Shown: positions 1 to 8,221 of the stretch, piece by piece
Position numbering within the stretch: the first letter of the stretch is position 1
How the letters are laid out: every line of letters starts with the position of its first letter
Assembly: GCA_040752815.1 (NCBI GenBank)
Contig: JBFMGC010000009.1
Location: 1 to 64,000 of the forward strand
Length of the DNA: 64,000 nucleotides
Origin: Candidatus Zixiibacteriota bacterium
GTDB lineage: Bacteria > Zixibacteria > MSB-5A5 > GN15 > FEB-12
Direction: 5' to 3'
Notes under the pieces: generated by a model
Database searches by the model: none
The model's input: only the letters and a program-made list of their open reading frames with translations
Told to the model about the DNA's origin: nothing
Translations under genes and position numbers: made by a program

Positions 1-1
1 C

Positions 2-562
2 GACGCCACCGATGCCTACAAAGCGTTCAATCATGAGCACTGGTCCCGGGATGTCTATGAGCAGAAATACCTGTGGTGGGCTTATGGTGCGACTGACGAT
101 GATTCCATAACCGCGCGGGAGATCTCGCATCACCTTCCCGATGAACGCACCCAACAATACTACGAGATGACCGGCAAGTACAACCAGTTTGCGTGGGGCT
201 GGGACGATGCACGGAGAAGCGGATTGGATATAGATCAGTTCTTCCAGGACTCGGTGCTGATCAACGGCGGCACCAGTGGAAGAATCCTCGATGAGGCTAC
301 CACGCCGCGATCGGCTAACCGTCTGCAGTACGAGACCATGCGCGATGACGCCAACAAGAAGTACGACAAGGGTCGCACGATGACGTATCTGGCGATTCTC
401 AACCATGTGGTCAGCGGCTTTGAGGCATTCTTCTCAGCCAAGAAGCACAACCGCGAGCAGGGCGGTTCATCAGTGTTTTCCGATATCGATGTTGATCTGT
501 CGCTAAAGTCGTATCACTCGCGCCGGGATACGCCCTATGTCAAACTGTCGTACAAGTTCTGA
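2..562 (+). CDS. Hypothetical protein, C-terminal part (cut by window start)
   Basis: The frame is open from base 2 to a TGA, so this is the last ~186 residues of a longer protein. The visible part is rich in aromatic and charged residues and ends in SYKF; an aromatic last residue is common in outer-membrane beta-barrel proteins. A stretch near the end (RTMTYLAILNHVVSGFEAFFSAKK) resembles the equivalent part of the next gene (FMIGAAIVNRIISVVDAIRSA), so the two may be tandem DUF5683-like paralogues. Only 13 nt separate them, which suggests one operon. Function unknown; an envelope location is inference. Confidence 0.7.
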   Translation, partial: DATDAYKAFNHEHWSRDVYEQKYLWWAYGATDDDSITAREISHHLPDERTQQYYEMTGKYNQFAWGWDDARRSGLDIDQFFQDSVLINGGTSGRILDEATTPRSANRLQYETMRDDANKKYDKGRTMTYLAILNHVVSGFEAFFSAKKHNREQGGSSVFSDIDVDLSLKSYHSRRDTPYVKLSYKF

Positions 563-575
563 GAAAGGTCGTCTC

Positions 576-1364
576 GTGAGGTTTTGGGTTATTGCGATCG
601 TCGTAGTCGTTAGCGTGTCGAGTGGTGTGCATGCGATTGAGCTTGGCCAAAGCCCGGTGCATGTCGCCATGCAGAACAGCCTCAACGCGGAGACGAGGTC
701 CCTGGGTGTGACCGGCAACCTAGCCAACGATGAATTCGGCGGAGGCACGCGGGATCAGTCGGAAACCGGGCGCAAGTCAGTTGTGCAGGCAGCCCTGTAC
801 TCAGCGATTATCCCTGGCGGCGGACAGTACTATCTCGACCGTCGGCGTACCGCCCGTTACTTTTTTGGCGCCGAGGCCGGTATCTGGATTGCTTATCTGT
901 CGTTTCACACTTATGGGCGATGGCGCGAAGACGATTTTATCGCCTACGCCGCGGCACACGCCAACGCGCGCCTCGAGGGCAAGAGCGAGGAGTTCCAATC
1001 GTGGGTCGGCTTCTACAGCAGCATACGGGAGTTCAACACGCTGGGGCGGGCGTTTGACCCGGAGCGGCCGTACCTGGCCGACACCCCGGAAAACCACTGG
1101 CAGTGGCAAAGCGAGCGCGAACGCCAGACCTACCGCGATCTTCGGAATCGAAGCAAGGAAGCCTACCGTCGATCCGACTTCATGATCGGCGCAGCGATAG
1201 TGAACCGGATCATATCGGTAGTCGACGCTATCCGCAGCGCCGTTCGCATCAACCGCCGGATTGCAGCGCCCGGCTTCTCCTCCGCGCAGCCGAGACCGTT
1301 CAGACTGAGTTTCGATCCTCTGGCCTCCCGTCAGATATGTGTCACGGTTTATCCTGGCTTCTGA
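576..1364 (+). CDS. DUF5683-like membrane/envelope protein
   Basis: 262 residues from GTG 576. An ATG at 537 is in frame but lies inside the upstream gene; GTG 576 has GAAAGG just upstream and gives a clean signal peptide (VRFWVIAIVVVVSVSSGVHA, cleavage before IELG). The middle holds the typical DUF5683 pattern: AALYSAIIPGGGQYYLDRR followed by a hydrophobic segment (YFFGAEAGIWIAYLSF). Many FCB genomes carry such proteins and their role is not known. The 3' end overlaps the next gene by 28 nt, so translation is probably coupled. Confidence 0.75.
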   Translation: MRFWVIAIVVVVSVSSGVHAIELGQSPVHVAMQNSLNAETRSLGVTGNLANDEFGGGTRDQSETGRKSVVQAALYSAIIPGGGQYYLDRRRTARYFFGAEAGIWIAYLSFHTYGRWREDDFIAYAAAHANARLEGKSEEFQSWVGFYSSIREFNTLGRAFDPERPYLADTPENHWQWQSERERQTYRDLRNRSKEAYRRSDFMIGAAIVNRIISVVDAIRSAVRINRRIAAPGFSSAQPRPFRLSFDPLASRQICVTVYPGF

Positions 1365-2335
1365 CGGGACGCCGGGCGGGCGGACTGGTGTTGTCAAGCC
1401 TGAGCCTGGTCTTTGTTCTAGTCGGTTGCGGGGGAAAGGCCAGGCCAGGGCGCGAACTGACCCAGTCTCCGGGAATTCCCACGGAAATTGTACTCGAACG
1501 GATGATTTCCGGTCAGATTCTCGGTCGACCCTTATCTAATCCAACCGACCTGGCTATCGATAATCGCGGAGCGCTGTACCTGCTTGATTCGGGCAACAAG
1601 CGAGTGATCTGGTTTAATCGCGATCTGGCGGCAGTGCGAGATTTCTCAGGCGAAGGGAGTTCTATCGGAAAACTCGGTGATCCCCGGGGGCTGGCGGTCG
1701 ACTCGGAAAGACGAGTCTGGGTCACCGACCGCGAGTCCCGGTTACTCGTCCAGTGCAGCGACCAATTGGAATACACTATGGAGATCCCGTTCCGCGACGA
1801 GGCGGATGAGTTTGTGTACGGCCGCCCGGCGGCAATTGCGGTGACCGAATTCGGCGACATCTGGGTGGTTGATCCGGATAATCACCGCGTTGTCACCCTG
1901 GACGCCGCCGGCCAGTTCGACATGTTCGTGGGTGACGCCGGCTCGCCCGGCGGGCAGTTGCGTGAGCCGTCCGCTCTCGCACTCGACCGGCATGATCGTA
2001 TCTACGTTTGCGACCGGGGTAACCATCGGGTCATGGTCTACGATGTTCGTGGCGGTCTGGTGCAGGAAGTCAAATACCAAAGTGTGAATGCTCCAACCGC
2101 GGTTGCGATTGATCCCTCCGGGCGTGTTTGGGTGCTGGAGGAAGACTCCAGCAAGCTGCACTGTCTTTCGAATAATGGTGAATTGCTGGCTGCGCTCGGC
2201 CCGACCATCTCCGGCGCCGACCAGCCGCTGCTTGATCCTTCCGATTTGGTGTTTCTCCCCGACGGTCGCCTCGTGATCTCCGATACCGGTCGCTCGCGGC
2301 TGTTGGTATGCCGGGTGACTTCTTCGACTGACTGA
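1337..2335 (+). CDS. NHL-repeat (beta-propeller) lipoprotein
   Basis: 332 residues from ATG 1337. Upstream starts lie deep inside the previous gene, while ATG 1337 gives a lipoprotein signal (hydrophobic core, lipobox LVGC at about residue 31). The rest is a run of NHL-type repeats of ~45 residues: PTDLAIDNRGALYLLDSGN, PRGLAVDSERRVWVTDRES, PAAIAVTEFGDIWVVDPDN, PSALALDRHDRIYVCDRGN, PTAVAIDPSGRVWVLEEDS and PSDLVFLPDGRLVISDTGR, about six blades. It is probably a lipid-anchored propeller of the envelope that binds a protein or glycan partner; the partner cannot be told from sequence. Confidence 0.85.
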   Translation: MCHGLSWLLTGRRAGGLVLSSLSLVFVLVGCGGKARPGRELTQSPGIPTEIVLERMISGQILGRPLSNPTDLAIDNRGALYLLDSGNKRVIWFNRDLAAVRDFSGEGSSIGKLGDPRGLAVDSERRVWVTDRESRLLVQCSDQLEYTMEIPFRDEADEFVYGRPAAIAVTEFGDIWVVDPDNHRVVTLDAAGQFDMFVGDAGSPGGQLREPSALALDRHDRIYVCDRGNHRVMVYDVRGGLVQEVKYQSVNAPTAVAIDPSGRVWVLEEDSSKLHCLSNNGELLAALGPTISGADQPLLDPSDLVFLPDGRLVISDTGRSRLLVCRVTSSTD

Positions 2336-2369
2336 CCGCCAGCGATGGTAGGTCTGGACCCTTGTGGTC

Positions 2370-2423
2370 CCGACACACATGTTCGTGTGACAACTGTCGT
2401 GTCGGGATGATAAGCATCCCGAC
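2370..2423. promoter_or_regulatory. Competing inverted repeats between the NHL gene and ubiA
   Basis: A perfect 9-bp stem with a 5-nt loop is visible (GTCGGGATG at 2401-2409, CATCCCGAC at 2415-2423). The left arm can alternatively pair with an upstream segment (GTCCCGACAC near 2371-2380 with GTGTCGGGA). Three mutually exclusive arms are the layout of an attenuator, but no T-tract follows the 3' hairpin. It may simply end transcription of the upstream operon or protect its 3' end. Confidence 0.4.
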
Positions 2424-2442
2424 CTACCCCGGCTGTTCAAAG

Positions 2443-2469
2443 TTGACTCACCCGGCTTGGGGGTCTATT
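2443..2469 (+). promoter_or_regulatory. Predicted sigma-70-type promoter of the UbiA gene
   Basis: TTGACT (-35), 15-nt spacer, TCTATT (-10). The expected transcription start falls on or next to GTG 2477, so the message would be leaderless. No Shine-Dalgarno precedes the start. Confidence 0.5.
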
Positions 2470-2476
2470 GTCCTGC

Positions 2477-3322
2477 GTGCGACGCTTTATCGATATTCTC
2501 CGCCTGATCCGCGCAACCAACTGCCTGATCGCATCAGCTGGCGTCTGGGTCGGTGCTTATCTTACATGGTCCTGGCCGGAATATTACGGCCCGACCGTGG
2601 TCTCGATCGCGGCCTTTCTTGCCTGTGCCGCCGGAAACATCCTAAACGATCTGATGGACACGGAAGCCGACAAGATTAATCGGCCCACCCGGGTGCTGGT
2701 GGCGGGTCGGCTCTCGCGGCGTTTCGCCCGCAACCTGATGATCACACTCAATGTGATCGCTCTTATTATGGGGATCGCAGTCTCCTGGGAAGTCGCTTTA
2801 ACGGGATTCGTGACAATCGGGCTCTTGGTGGCGTACAACCGCACACTGAAGCGGATACCTCTGCTGGGCAATGCCGTCGTGGCGCTGCTGGCCTCCCTGA
2901 CTTTTGTTACCGGGGGGCTGGCGATTGATCCGGAACTGACTTTCCGTCTTCCCGGCCCGATGATCGCCTCCGTGTTCGCATTCTTTTTTCATCTGGTCCG
3001 GGAGATTGTCAAGGATGTCCAGGACATGGAGGGTGACCGGCGAGCCGGTCTCAGTTCGCTGCCGCTGGTGATTGGACCGTCCCGATCTCTTCTGGCCGCC
3101 ACGGGCCTTTTCGCTCTGCTGGCGGTGTTAACCTACATACCGATCTTCGCGGGCTGGTTTGGTCGTGCCTACGAGATTATCACGGTCTATGTGGTGGACT
3201 TGCCCATACTGGCGCTGCTGGTAGTCACGTGGGGTTTCCCTGATGCCAAGATGCTCGCTGTAGCCTCCAGGGCGCTGAAAGTCGGCATGATTCTCGGTCT
3301 CTTGGCCCTGATTCTGGCTTAA
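2477..3322 (+). CDS. UbiA-family prenyltransferase
   Basis: 281 residues, integral membrane. The two Asp-rich motifs of the family are present: NDLMDTEADKINRP in the first third, and REIVKDVQDMEGDRRAG about 110 residues later. Eight or so hydrophobic segments surround them. The family transfers isoprenoid chains to acceptors such as quinone precursors, heme or glycerol phosphates. The first motif (N-D-x-x-D-x-x-x-D-x-I-N-R-P) is like that of geranylgeranylglycerol-phosphate geranylgeranyltransferases, but substrate cannot be assigned without neighbours. GTG 2477 is chosen because it sits at the expected transcription start; TTG 2468 in the same frame is an alternative. Confidence 0.85.
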   Translation: MRRFIDILRLIRATNCLIASAGVWVGAYLTWSWPEYYGPTVVSIAAFLACAAGNILNDLMDTEADKINRPTRVLVAGRLSRRFARNLMITLNVIALIMGIAVSWEVALTGFVTIGLLVAYNRTLKRIPLLGNAVVALLASLTFVTGGLAIDPELTFRLPGPMIASVFAFFFHLVREIVKDVQDMEGDRRAGLSSLPLVIGPSRSLLAATGLFALLAVLTYIPIFAGWFGRAYEIITVYVVDLPILALLVVTWGFPDAKMLAVASRALKVGMILGLLALILA

Positions 3323-3369
3323 CACATTTTAACGAAACTTGCCTAACTCCATTAAGTATAAAACCGAGT

Positions 3370-3391
3370 GACCGGCCTATAGGCACCGGTC
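3370..3391. promoter_or_regulatory. Small inverted repeat upstream of the Bat operon
   Basis: GACCGG at 3370-3375 and CCGGTC at 3386-3391 form a 6-bp stem around a 10-nt loop, just 5' of the predicted -35. It could be an operator or a weak transcript end for the UbiA gene; nothing decides between them. Confidence 0.25.
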
Positions 3392-3402
3392 TAACTTAGG
3401 AC

Positions 3403-3431
3403 TTGACAAACAGTTAACGGAGTTTTACCAA
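3403..3431 (+). promoter_or_regulatory. Possible promoter of the Bat operon
   Basis: A consensus TTGACA (3403-3408) is followed after 17 nt by TACCAA, a weak -10. It lies about 60 nt upstream of the first gene of the long bat cluster, and no other good promoter is visible in the 145-nt spacer. Confidence 0.4.
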
Positions 3432-3467
3432 CACCGGCTGGGTTACGAAACGGCTGAGCACCTGGGA

Positions 3468-4346
3468 ATGAAGAGCAATTGGCGCATAACTCGGATAGTC
3501 TTTCTGCCGGCGCTGTTGTGCATCGCGTGGTGGTCGAGTAGTCGCGCCTCGATTAGCCTCTCGCAATCCATTGACCGCACCGACATGGCCTACGAGGACA
3601 CAGCGTCGTTCCAGGTAGTGGTGACCTGGGCTGGTGGCGTCTCGGCTTACCGCTTCGAACAGGCATTTCGTCTCAATTCCGACAAGCTGAAAGTGGCCCG
3701 GTTTACGTCGTCGGTGCGTTCCACCGGCAACGGTGCCAACGAGTCAACTACCAAGACATTCGACTACAAACTTGTGCCGTTTCTTTCGGGAGTTGCCAGA
3801 GTAGACCCGATGGTCATCGAGTATGTGACCTGGCCGGATTCATCGGCAGGTCAACTGGTGACCGACGCGGTTACATTGGCGATTGCCGAGCCACTCCCTG
3901 CCGGAGAGCGCCGGAAGGGCGGTCTTGACGGCGGCTGGTTTGCGCTCATCGCTGCTGCAGTAGTCGGGCTAGGTATCGGTTCGTATGCCCTGTTCAAACC
4001 GAAGCCGGTAAAAGAAACAGCCAAAAGCCCGGCGCTGGCGTTCCTGGAGCAGCTCGATGAAGTGCGTAAAGAGGCCGGGATGGATCTAAAACGGTTCCAG
4101 ACCGGGCTGTACCGATCTCTCGGGAACTACGTCCACTCTCGCTACGGGATAAATGTCACCGGCCGACCGGCGTCGGCCGCTGCGGCGGAACTCGAGAAGG
4201 TGGAACCTGACACCGGTGTGCGGAGCGCAATTGCGGGTTGGCTGGCCCGCGCCGAGCGCGAGAAATTCTCACCGGTCGAACCGGCGCCCGGCGAGGTTTC
4301 GCGCCTCGAATCGGAGATTCGCGTCTTCTTTGAAAAGTTGAAATAA
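3468..4346 (+). CDS. BatD-like membrane protein (first copy)
   Basis: 292 residues: signal peptide (about 1-30), a beta-rich extracytoplasmic domain with BatD-type strands (SLSQSIDRTDMAYEDTASFQVVV) to ~150, one transmembrane segment (WFALIAAAVVGLGIGSYALF, ~163-182), then a cytoplasmic helical domain. The same plan is found in BatD proteins and in the 7175-8221 gene, but this copy has only one beta domain and no BatD signature strong enough for a firm name. It opens the MoxR/DUF58/Bat operon, 22 nt before the MoxR gene. Probably part of the membrane complex that the MoxR ATPase acts on. Confidence 0.6.
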   Translation: MKSNWRITRIVFLPALLCIAWWSSSRASISLSQSIDRTDMAYEDTASFQVVVTWAGGVSAYRFEQAFRLNSDKLKVARFTSSVRSTGNGANESTTKTFDYKLVPFLSGVARVDPMVIEYVTWPDSSAGQLVTDAVTLAIAEPLPAGERRKGGLDGGWFALIAAAVVGLGIGSYALFKPKPVKETAKSPALAFLEQLDEVRKEAGMDLKRFQTGLYRSLGNYVHSRYGINVTGRPASAAAAELEKVEPDTGVRSAIAGWLARAEREKFSPVEPAPGEVSRLESEIRVFFEKLK

Positions 4347-4368
4347 GTGCTTTGTCTGTGGAGGATAG

Positions 4369-5358
4369 ATGCAAACTGATATCAAACAAATCCAATCGCT
4401 GGTAGAGAGCGAAGCCTCATTCGTGGAGAAGCTGACCACGCAGATCAGCTCGGTGATCGTGGGTCAGAAGTATCTGGTGGAACGACTGCTCATGGGGATC
4501 CTGGCCGACGGCCACATCCTGATCGAGGGCGTTCCCGGCCTGGCCAAGACGCTCTCGGTCAAGACCCTGGCCGATGCTATCCAGGCGAAATTCCAGAGGC
4601 TTCAGTTTACGCCCGATCTACTGCCGGCCGATCTGATCGGCACGCTCATTTACAACCCGCAGAAAGCCGAGTTCTCGGTCCGCAAAGGGCCGATCTTTGC
4701 GAACATCATCCTGGCCGACGAGATTAACCGCGCCCCCGCCAAAGTGCAGTCGGCGCTGCTCGAGGCGATGCAGGAGCGGCAGGTGACGATCGGCGATGCC
4801 ACCTACAAGCTGGAGGAGCCGTTCCTCGTGCTGGCCACACAGAACCCGATCGAGCAGGAAGGGACCTACCCTCTGCCGGAGGCGCAGATCGACCGCTTCA
4901 TGTTCAAGCTCAAAATAGGGTACCCGTCGCCCGCCGAGGAACGGGAGATCATGGATCGCAACACCGGCGCTCCGATGGCGCCCGTGCAGAAAGTGGTCTC
5001 GCCGGCGGATATTATCAGGGCGCGCTCGGTGCTGCGCCAGGTTTATGTCGACGACAAAGTGAAGGAGTATATTGTCAACGTGACTTTTGCGACCCGCGAG
5101 CCGGAAAAATACGGCCTGGCCGATATCAAAGATCTTATCGCTTATGGCGGCTCGCCCCGCGCGACTATCTATCTGAATCTCGGCGCGAAGGCGCACGCTT
5201 TTGTTCGGGGACGCGGCTATGTCACTCCGGAGGATGTCAAGGCGGTCGGGCCGGACATTCTGCGGCATCGCGTGCTCTGCACATACGAAGCCGAGGCTGA
5301 AGAGGTCACGTCGGACGATATCGTGCAGAAAGTGTTCAACGCGGTGGAAGTGCCGTAA
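4369..5358 (+). CDS. MoxR-family AAA+ ATPase
   Basis: 329 residues, the usual MoxR length. Walker A GVPGLAKT (54-61), Walker B IILADE (113-118), sensor 1 region ATQNPIEQEGTYPLPEAQIDRF. MoxR ATPases work as chaperones with VWA-domain and DUF58 proteins, and this gene lies directly before a DUF58 gene and two VWA genes. The start ATG has GGAGG 9 nt upstream. Confidence 0.95.
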   Translation: MQTDIKQIQSLVESEASFVEKLTTQISSVIVGQKYLVERLLMGILADGHILIEGVPGLAKTLSVKTLADAIQAKFQRLQFTPDLLPADLIGTLIYNPQKAEFSVRKGPIFANIILADEINRAPAKVQSALLEAMQERQVTIGDATYKLEEPFLVLATQNPIEQEGTYPLPEAQIDRFMFKLKIGYPSPAEEREIMDRNTGAPMAPVQKVVSPADIIRARSVLRQVYVDDKVKEYIVNVTFATREPEKYGLADIKDLIAYGGSPRATIYLNLGAKAHAFVRGRGYVTPEDVKAVGPDILRHRVLCTYEAEAEEVTSDDIVQKVFNAVEVP

Positions 5359-5366
5359 GAATCAGC

Positions 5367-6242
5367 ATGATCCCGAAAGAGATACTGAAGAAGATACGGT
5401 ATATAGAGATTCGCACCCGGCGGCTGGTGAACGATCTCTTCTCCGGCGAATACCATTCCACGTTCAAGGGGCAGGGAATGGAATTCGAGGAGGTGCGCGA
5501 GTATCAGCCGGGCGACGATATCCGCTTGATCGATTGGAACGTCACCGCCCGCACCGGCTTCCCGCATATCAAGAAGTTCCGCGAGGAGCGCGAACTCTCG
5601 GTGGTGTTTCTGATCGATGCTTCGTCGTCGGGCAGATTTGGGACCAGGGAACGATTCAAGAGCGAAGTTGCCGCCGAGCTGTGTGCGTTGCTCGCTTTTT
5701 CGGCGATCAAGAATAACGACAAGGTCGGACTGATTATCTTCACCGATCGGATCGAGAAGTTCGTGCCGCCCAAGAAAGGACGCCCGCACGTGCTGAGGCT
5801 TATCCGCGACGTGGTTTATTTCCAGCCGCAGGGAGTCGGTACCGATATCGGCATGGCGCTGGAGTATCTCAGCAAGGTGATAAAGCGCAAATCGGTGGTG
5901 TTTCTGGTGTCCGATTTCTTCTTCGACGGATACATCCGTCCGCTGCAACTGGCTAATCAGAAGCATGACGTGGTGGCGATCAAGATTTCGGATCCGCGTG
6001 AGGCGACTTTTGAGAATGTCGGCCTGATCGAGCTCGAGGACGCTGAAACCGGCGAGGTAGTGCTGATAAACACCGGATCGGCCCAGTTCCGCCGCGAGTT
6101 CGCCGCCCGCTCCGGCGAAGACCTGCAAAACCTCAAGCGCAATTTCAAAGTGATCAACACTGATTTCATCAACATACAAACCGACCAGTCATATATCGCG
6201 CCGCTGGTCAGTTTCTTTAAGATGAGGGAGAAGCGTCACTGA
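5367..6242 (+). CDS. DUF58 protein (VWA-like, MoxR partner)
   Basis: 291 residues, soluble. The DUF58 core is clear: GMEFEEVREYQPGDDIRLIDWNVTAR around residues 33-58, followed by a VWA-like fold with FLIDASSSGRFG, a MIDAS-like D-x-S-x-S. It starts 8 nt after the MoxR gene, and its stop overlaps the next ATG by one base (TGATG). In known bat/moxR operons the MoxR-DUF58 pair comes first, as here. Biochemical role unproven in the family. Confidence 0.92.
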   Translation: MIPKEILKKIRYIEIRTRRLVNDLFSGEYHSTFKGQGMEFEEVREYQPGDDIRLIDWNVTARTGFPHIKKFREERELSVVFLIDASSSGRFGTRERFKSEVAAELCALLAFSAIKNNDKVGLIIFTDRIEKFVPPKKGRPHVLRLIRDVVYFQPQGVGTDIGMALEYLSKVIKRKSVVFLVSDFFFDGYIRPLQLANQKHDVVAIKISDPREATFENVGLIELEDAETGEVVLINTGSAQFRREFAARSGEDLQNLKRNFKVINTDFINIQTDQSYIAPLVSFFKMREKRH

Positions 6243-7165
6243 TGAGGACAGGTGGGTACTTGTGGCTGCGCCGGTCGATCTCGATAGTCGTCTTGGTGGC
6301 CGCGACTGTCTTTCTGGTTGTGTCCTGTGGTCAGACCGACCACACCGCCCGTATCGAGATGCACAAGCGACTCGCCGGCGAGATGGTCAGTAACGGCCTT
6401 CATGCCGAAGCTGTTGCGGAGTACGAAAAGGTTCTTTTGTTCGGTGATTTAACCGATGCCGAGCGCGGGAATGTCAATTACCTCATTGCCCGAGTCTACT
6501 ACGAGCACCTGAGGGATTACGAGAAGGCGGCGGCGCATTATATCCGGGCGAGGGAGTACGACCCCGACGGCTCATTCGCCGGCGAAGCGTCGAAGAATCT
6601 GGTAGCCTCACTCGAGAAGCTGGGTCGCGTGCTCGATGCCAAGCGGCATCTGGCTGCGGCCACCAACATCGAACCTCAGCCGGAGGCCACAGACGATCCG
6701 GTGGTCGCCCGGATTGGCGACCGCGACATCCGTATTTCCGAGATCAACAACCATATTGCGCTTCTTCCTGCGGAGATACAGTCACAGCTCGCCAGTCGCG
6801 AGGCCAGGCAAAAATACGTTCACCAATATGTGGGCGTGGAGTTGCTTTACAACGCTGCCGTGCGCGAGGATTATCTCTCGAAACCAGAGGTGCAGAGAGA
6901 ACGGGAGCAGCTCGAAAAACGACTGGTGGTGGACCGCTTCATATCCGACAACGTAATACCTGACATCAAGATTGATACCGCTGATCTGCGCAATTTCTAC
7001 CTGGCCAACAAGGATTCGCTTTACGACGGCGCCCCGTTTGATTCGGTAAGGTCGCAGGTGTATATCGACTACCGGACCCGGAAGGCCGAAGCGGCGTACA
7101 ACGACTATATAATGAGCCTGGTGCAGGCGGAGAAAGTGCAGTTCTTCGATCAGAACGTGAAGTAA
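6242..7165 (+). CDS. TPR lipoprotein with a SurA/PpiC-like N-terminal region
   Basis: 307 residues. Lipoprotein signal with Cys at ~29 (FLVVSCGQ). Residues ~35-135 carry TPR-type helices (GLHAEAVAEYEKVLLF, YEKAAAHYIRAREYDPDG). The second half (VVARIGDRDIRISEINNHI ... YLSKPEVQREREQLEKRLVVDRFI) looks like the chaperone module of SurA/PpiC folding factors, but the parvulin catalytic domain is not there; the protein ends soon after the linker helices. It may be a substrate-holding lipoprotein of the Bat complex. Such a gene is not part of the classic Bat set. Confidence 0.7.
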   Translation: MRTGGYLWLRRSISIVVLVAATVFLVVSCGQTDHTARIEMHKRLAGEMVSNGLHAEAVAEYEKVLLFGDLTDAERGNVNYLIARVYYEHLRDYEKAAAHYIRAREYDPDGSFAGEASKNLVASLEKLGRVLDAKRHLAAATNIEPQPEATDDPVVARIGDRDIRISEINNHIALLPAEIQSQLASREARQKYVHQYVGVELLYNAAVREDYLSKPEVQREREQLEKRLVVDRFISDNVIPDIKIDTADLRNFYLANKDSLYDGAPFDSVRSQVYIDYRTRKAEAAYNDYIMSLVQAEKVQFFDQNVK

Positions 7166-7174
7166 GCTGACGAA

Positions 7175-8221
7175 ATGAAACGCTCGCTCTTTATCATATT
7201 CATGTGGCTGGGCGCTGCGCCCGGCGTGACCCCGGTGCTGGCCCAGGAACCGGCCGATACGGTTGCGTCGGTGGCGGGCGTGGAGATTACCACGTCTGTT
7301 GACCGGGCGGAGTCTTATATAGGTGATCTTATCACCTATACGCTGACAATCACGTATGACTCGATTTACCAATTGATACCCCCGCCTCTTGGCGCGAACC
7401 TTGGTGCATTCGACGTTAAAGACTACAAGCCGGATATCGAAACCAAACTTGACGGGGGCCGGCTCAGGAGCGAGACCATATTCACTTTGAGCACCTACAC
7501 GACCGGCGACTATGTCATCCCACCGCTGCCGGTGCTGTTCATATTGCCCGACAGCAGCCGCAAAGTCATGCTGGCCGAACCGGTGCCGATCAAGATTCTC
7601 TCGCTTTTGGAGCAGGCCCGGGGCGACACGCTCGATATCAAGCCGCTCAAGCCTCAGTACGAGTTCCCTCCCGACTACACGAAGTACTACATATACGGAG
7701 GACTTGGTGCACTGGTACTGTTGATTGCGGCCGCACTCCTGGGCTGGTGGCTCTGGAAACGTCAGCGCATCAAGAAGGCGCTCGACCTGCGACCTCCGTG
7801 GGAGATCGCCTTCGAGAAGCTGGCCTTCCTTAAGGTGCAGTATATGGACAACCCAATCGCCGACCAACTCGCGGCCAAGGAGTACTACTTTCAGTTGACC
7901 GAGATCGTCCGTGCATATCTGGGACGAATCTACCGGCGCGAGGTGCTGGAAATGACCACCGAGCAGTTTCTCGACGCCTTCCGTGAGATCGAATTGCCCA
8001 ACCAGTTGTATGAGCAGCTGCGTGGCTTTCTCGGCCACGCCGACCGGGTGAAATTCGCGAGGCTGATGCCGGAACGCGAACGGGTAGAGAATGATTTTAT
8101 CACCGCCCATGATGTGATCGAGATTGTCCGGGCCGATTATGAGCGCCGCCAAGTAGCAGAAGTCCACACCCCGCCGGCGAATACGCCCCAGCCACCAACC
8201 GCCGAGGAACAGAAAGTATGA
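7175..8221 (+). CDS. BatD-like membrane protein (second copy)
   Basis: 348 residues. Signal peptide MKRSLFIIFMWLGAAPGVTP-VLA with predicted cleavage before Gln24. Then a BatD-type beta domain (VEITTSVDRAESYIGDLITYTLTI), a transmembrane segment (~176-197, LGALVLLIAAALLGWWLW) and a helical cytoplasmic domain that begins RPPWEIAFEKLAFLK, like DUF4381/BatD C-termini. It overlaps batA by 4 nt (ATGA), so the two are translationally coupled. With the genes at 3468 and 11010 this makes three BatD-type proteins in one operon. Confidence 0.65.
   Translation: MKRSLFIIFMWLGAAPGVTPVLAQEPADTVASVAGVEITTSVDRAESYIGDLITYTLTITYDSIYQLIPPPLGANLGAFDVKDYKPDIETKLDGGRLRSETIFTLSTYTTGDYVIPPLPVLFILPDSSRKVMLAEPVPIKILSLLEQARGDTLDIKPLKPQYEFPPDYTKYYIYGGLGALVLLIAAALLGWWLWKRQRIKKALDLRPPWEIAFEKLAFLKVQYMDNPIADQLAAKEYYFQLTEIVRAYLGRIYRREVLEMTTEQFLDAFREIELPNQLYEQLRGFLGHADRVKFARLMPERERVENDFITAHDVIEIVRADYERRQVAEVHTPPANTPQPPTAEEQKV

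Noticed and set aside
6782..8167. Long open frame on the minus strand (~460 codons)
   Set aside because: It is antisense to the TPR lipoprotein and BatD-like genes, has no recognisable domain and is rich in His/Arg/Gln as expected for a shadow frame in GC-rich DNA. The same applies to the minus-strand frames at 5217-6179, 9472-10425 and 58381-59355.
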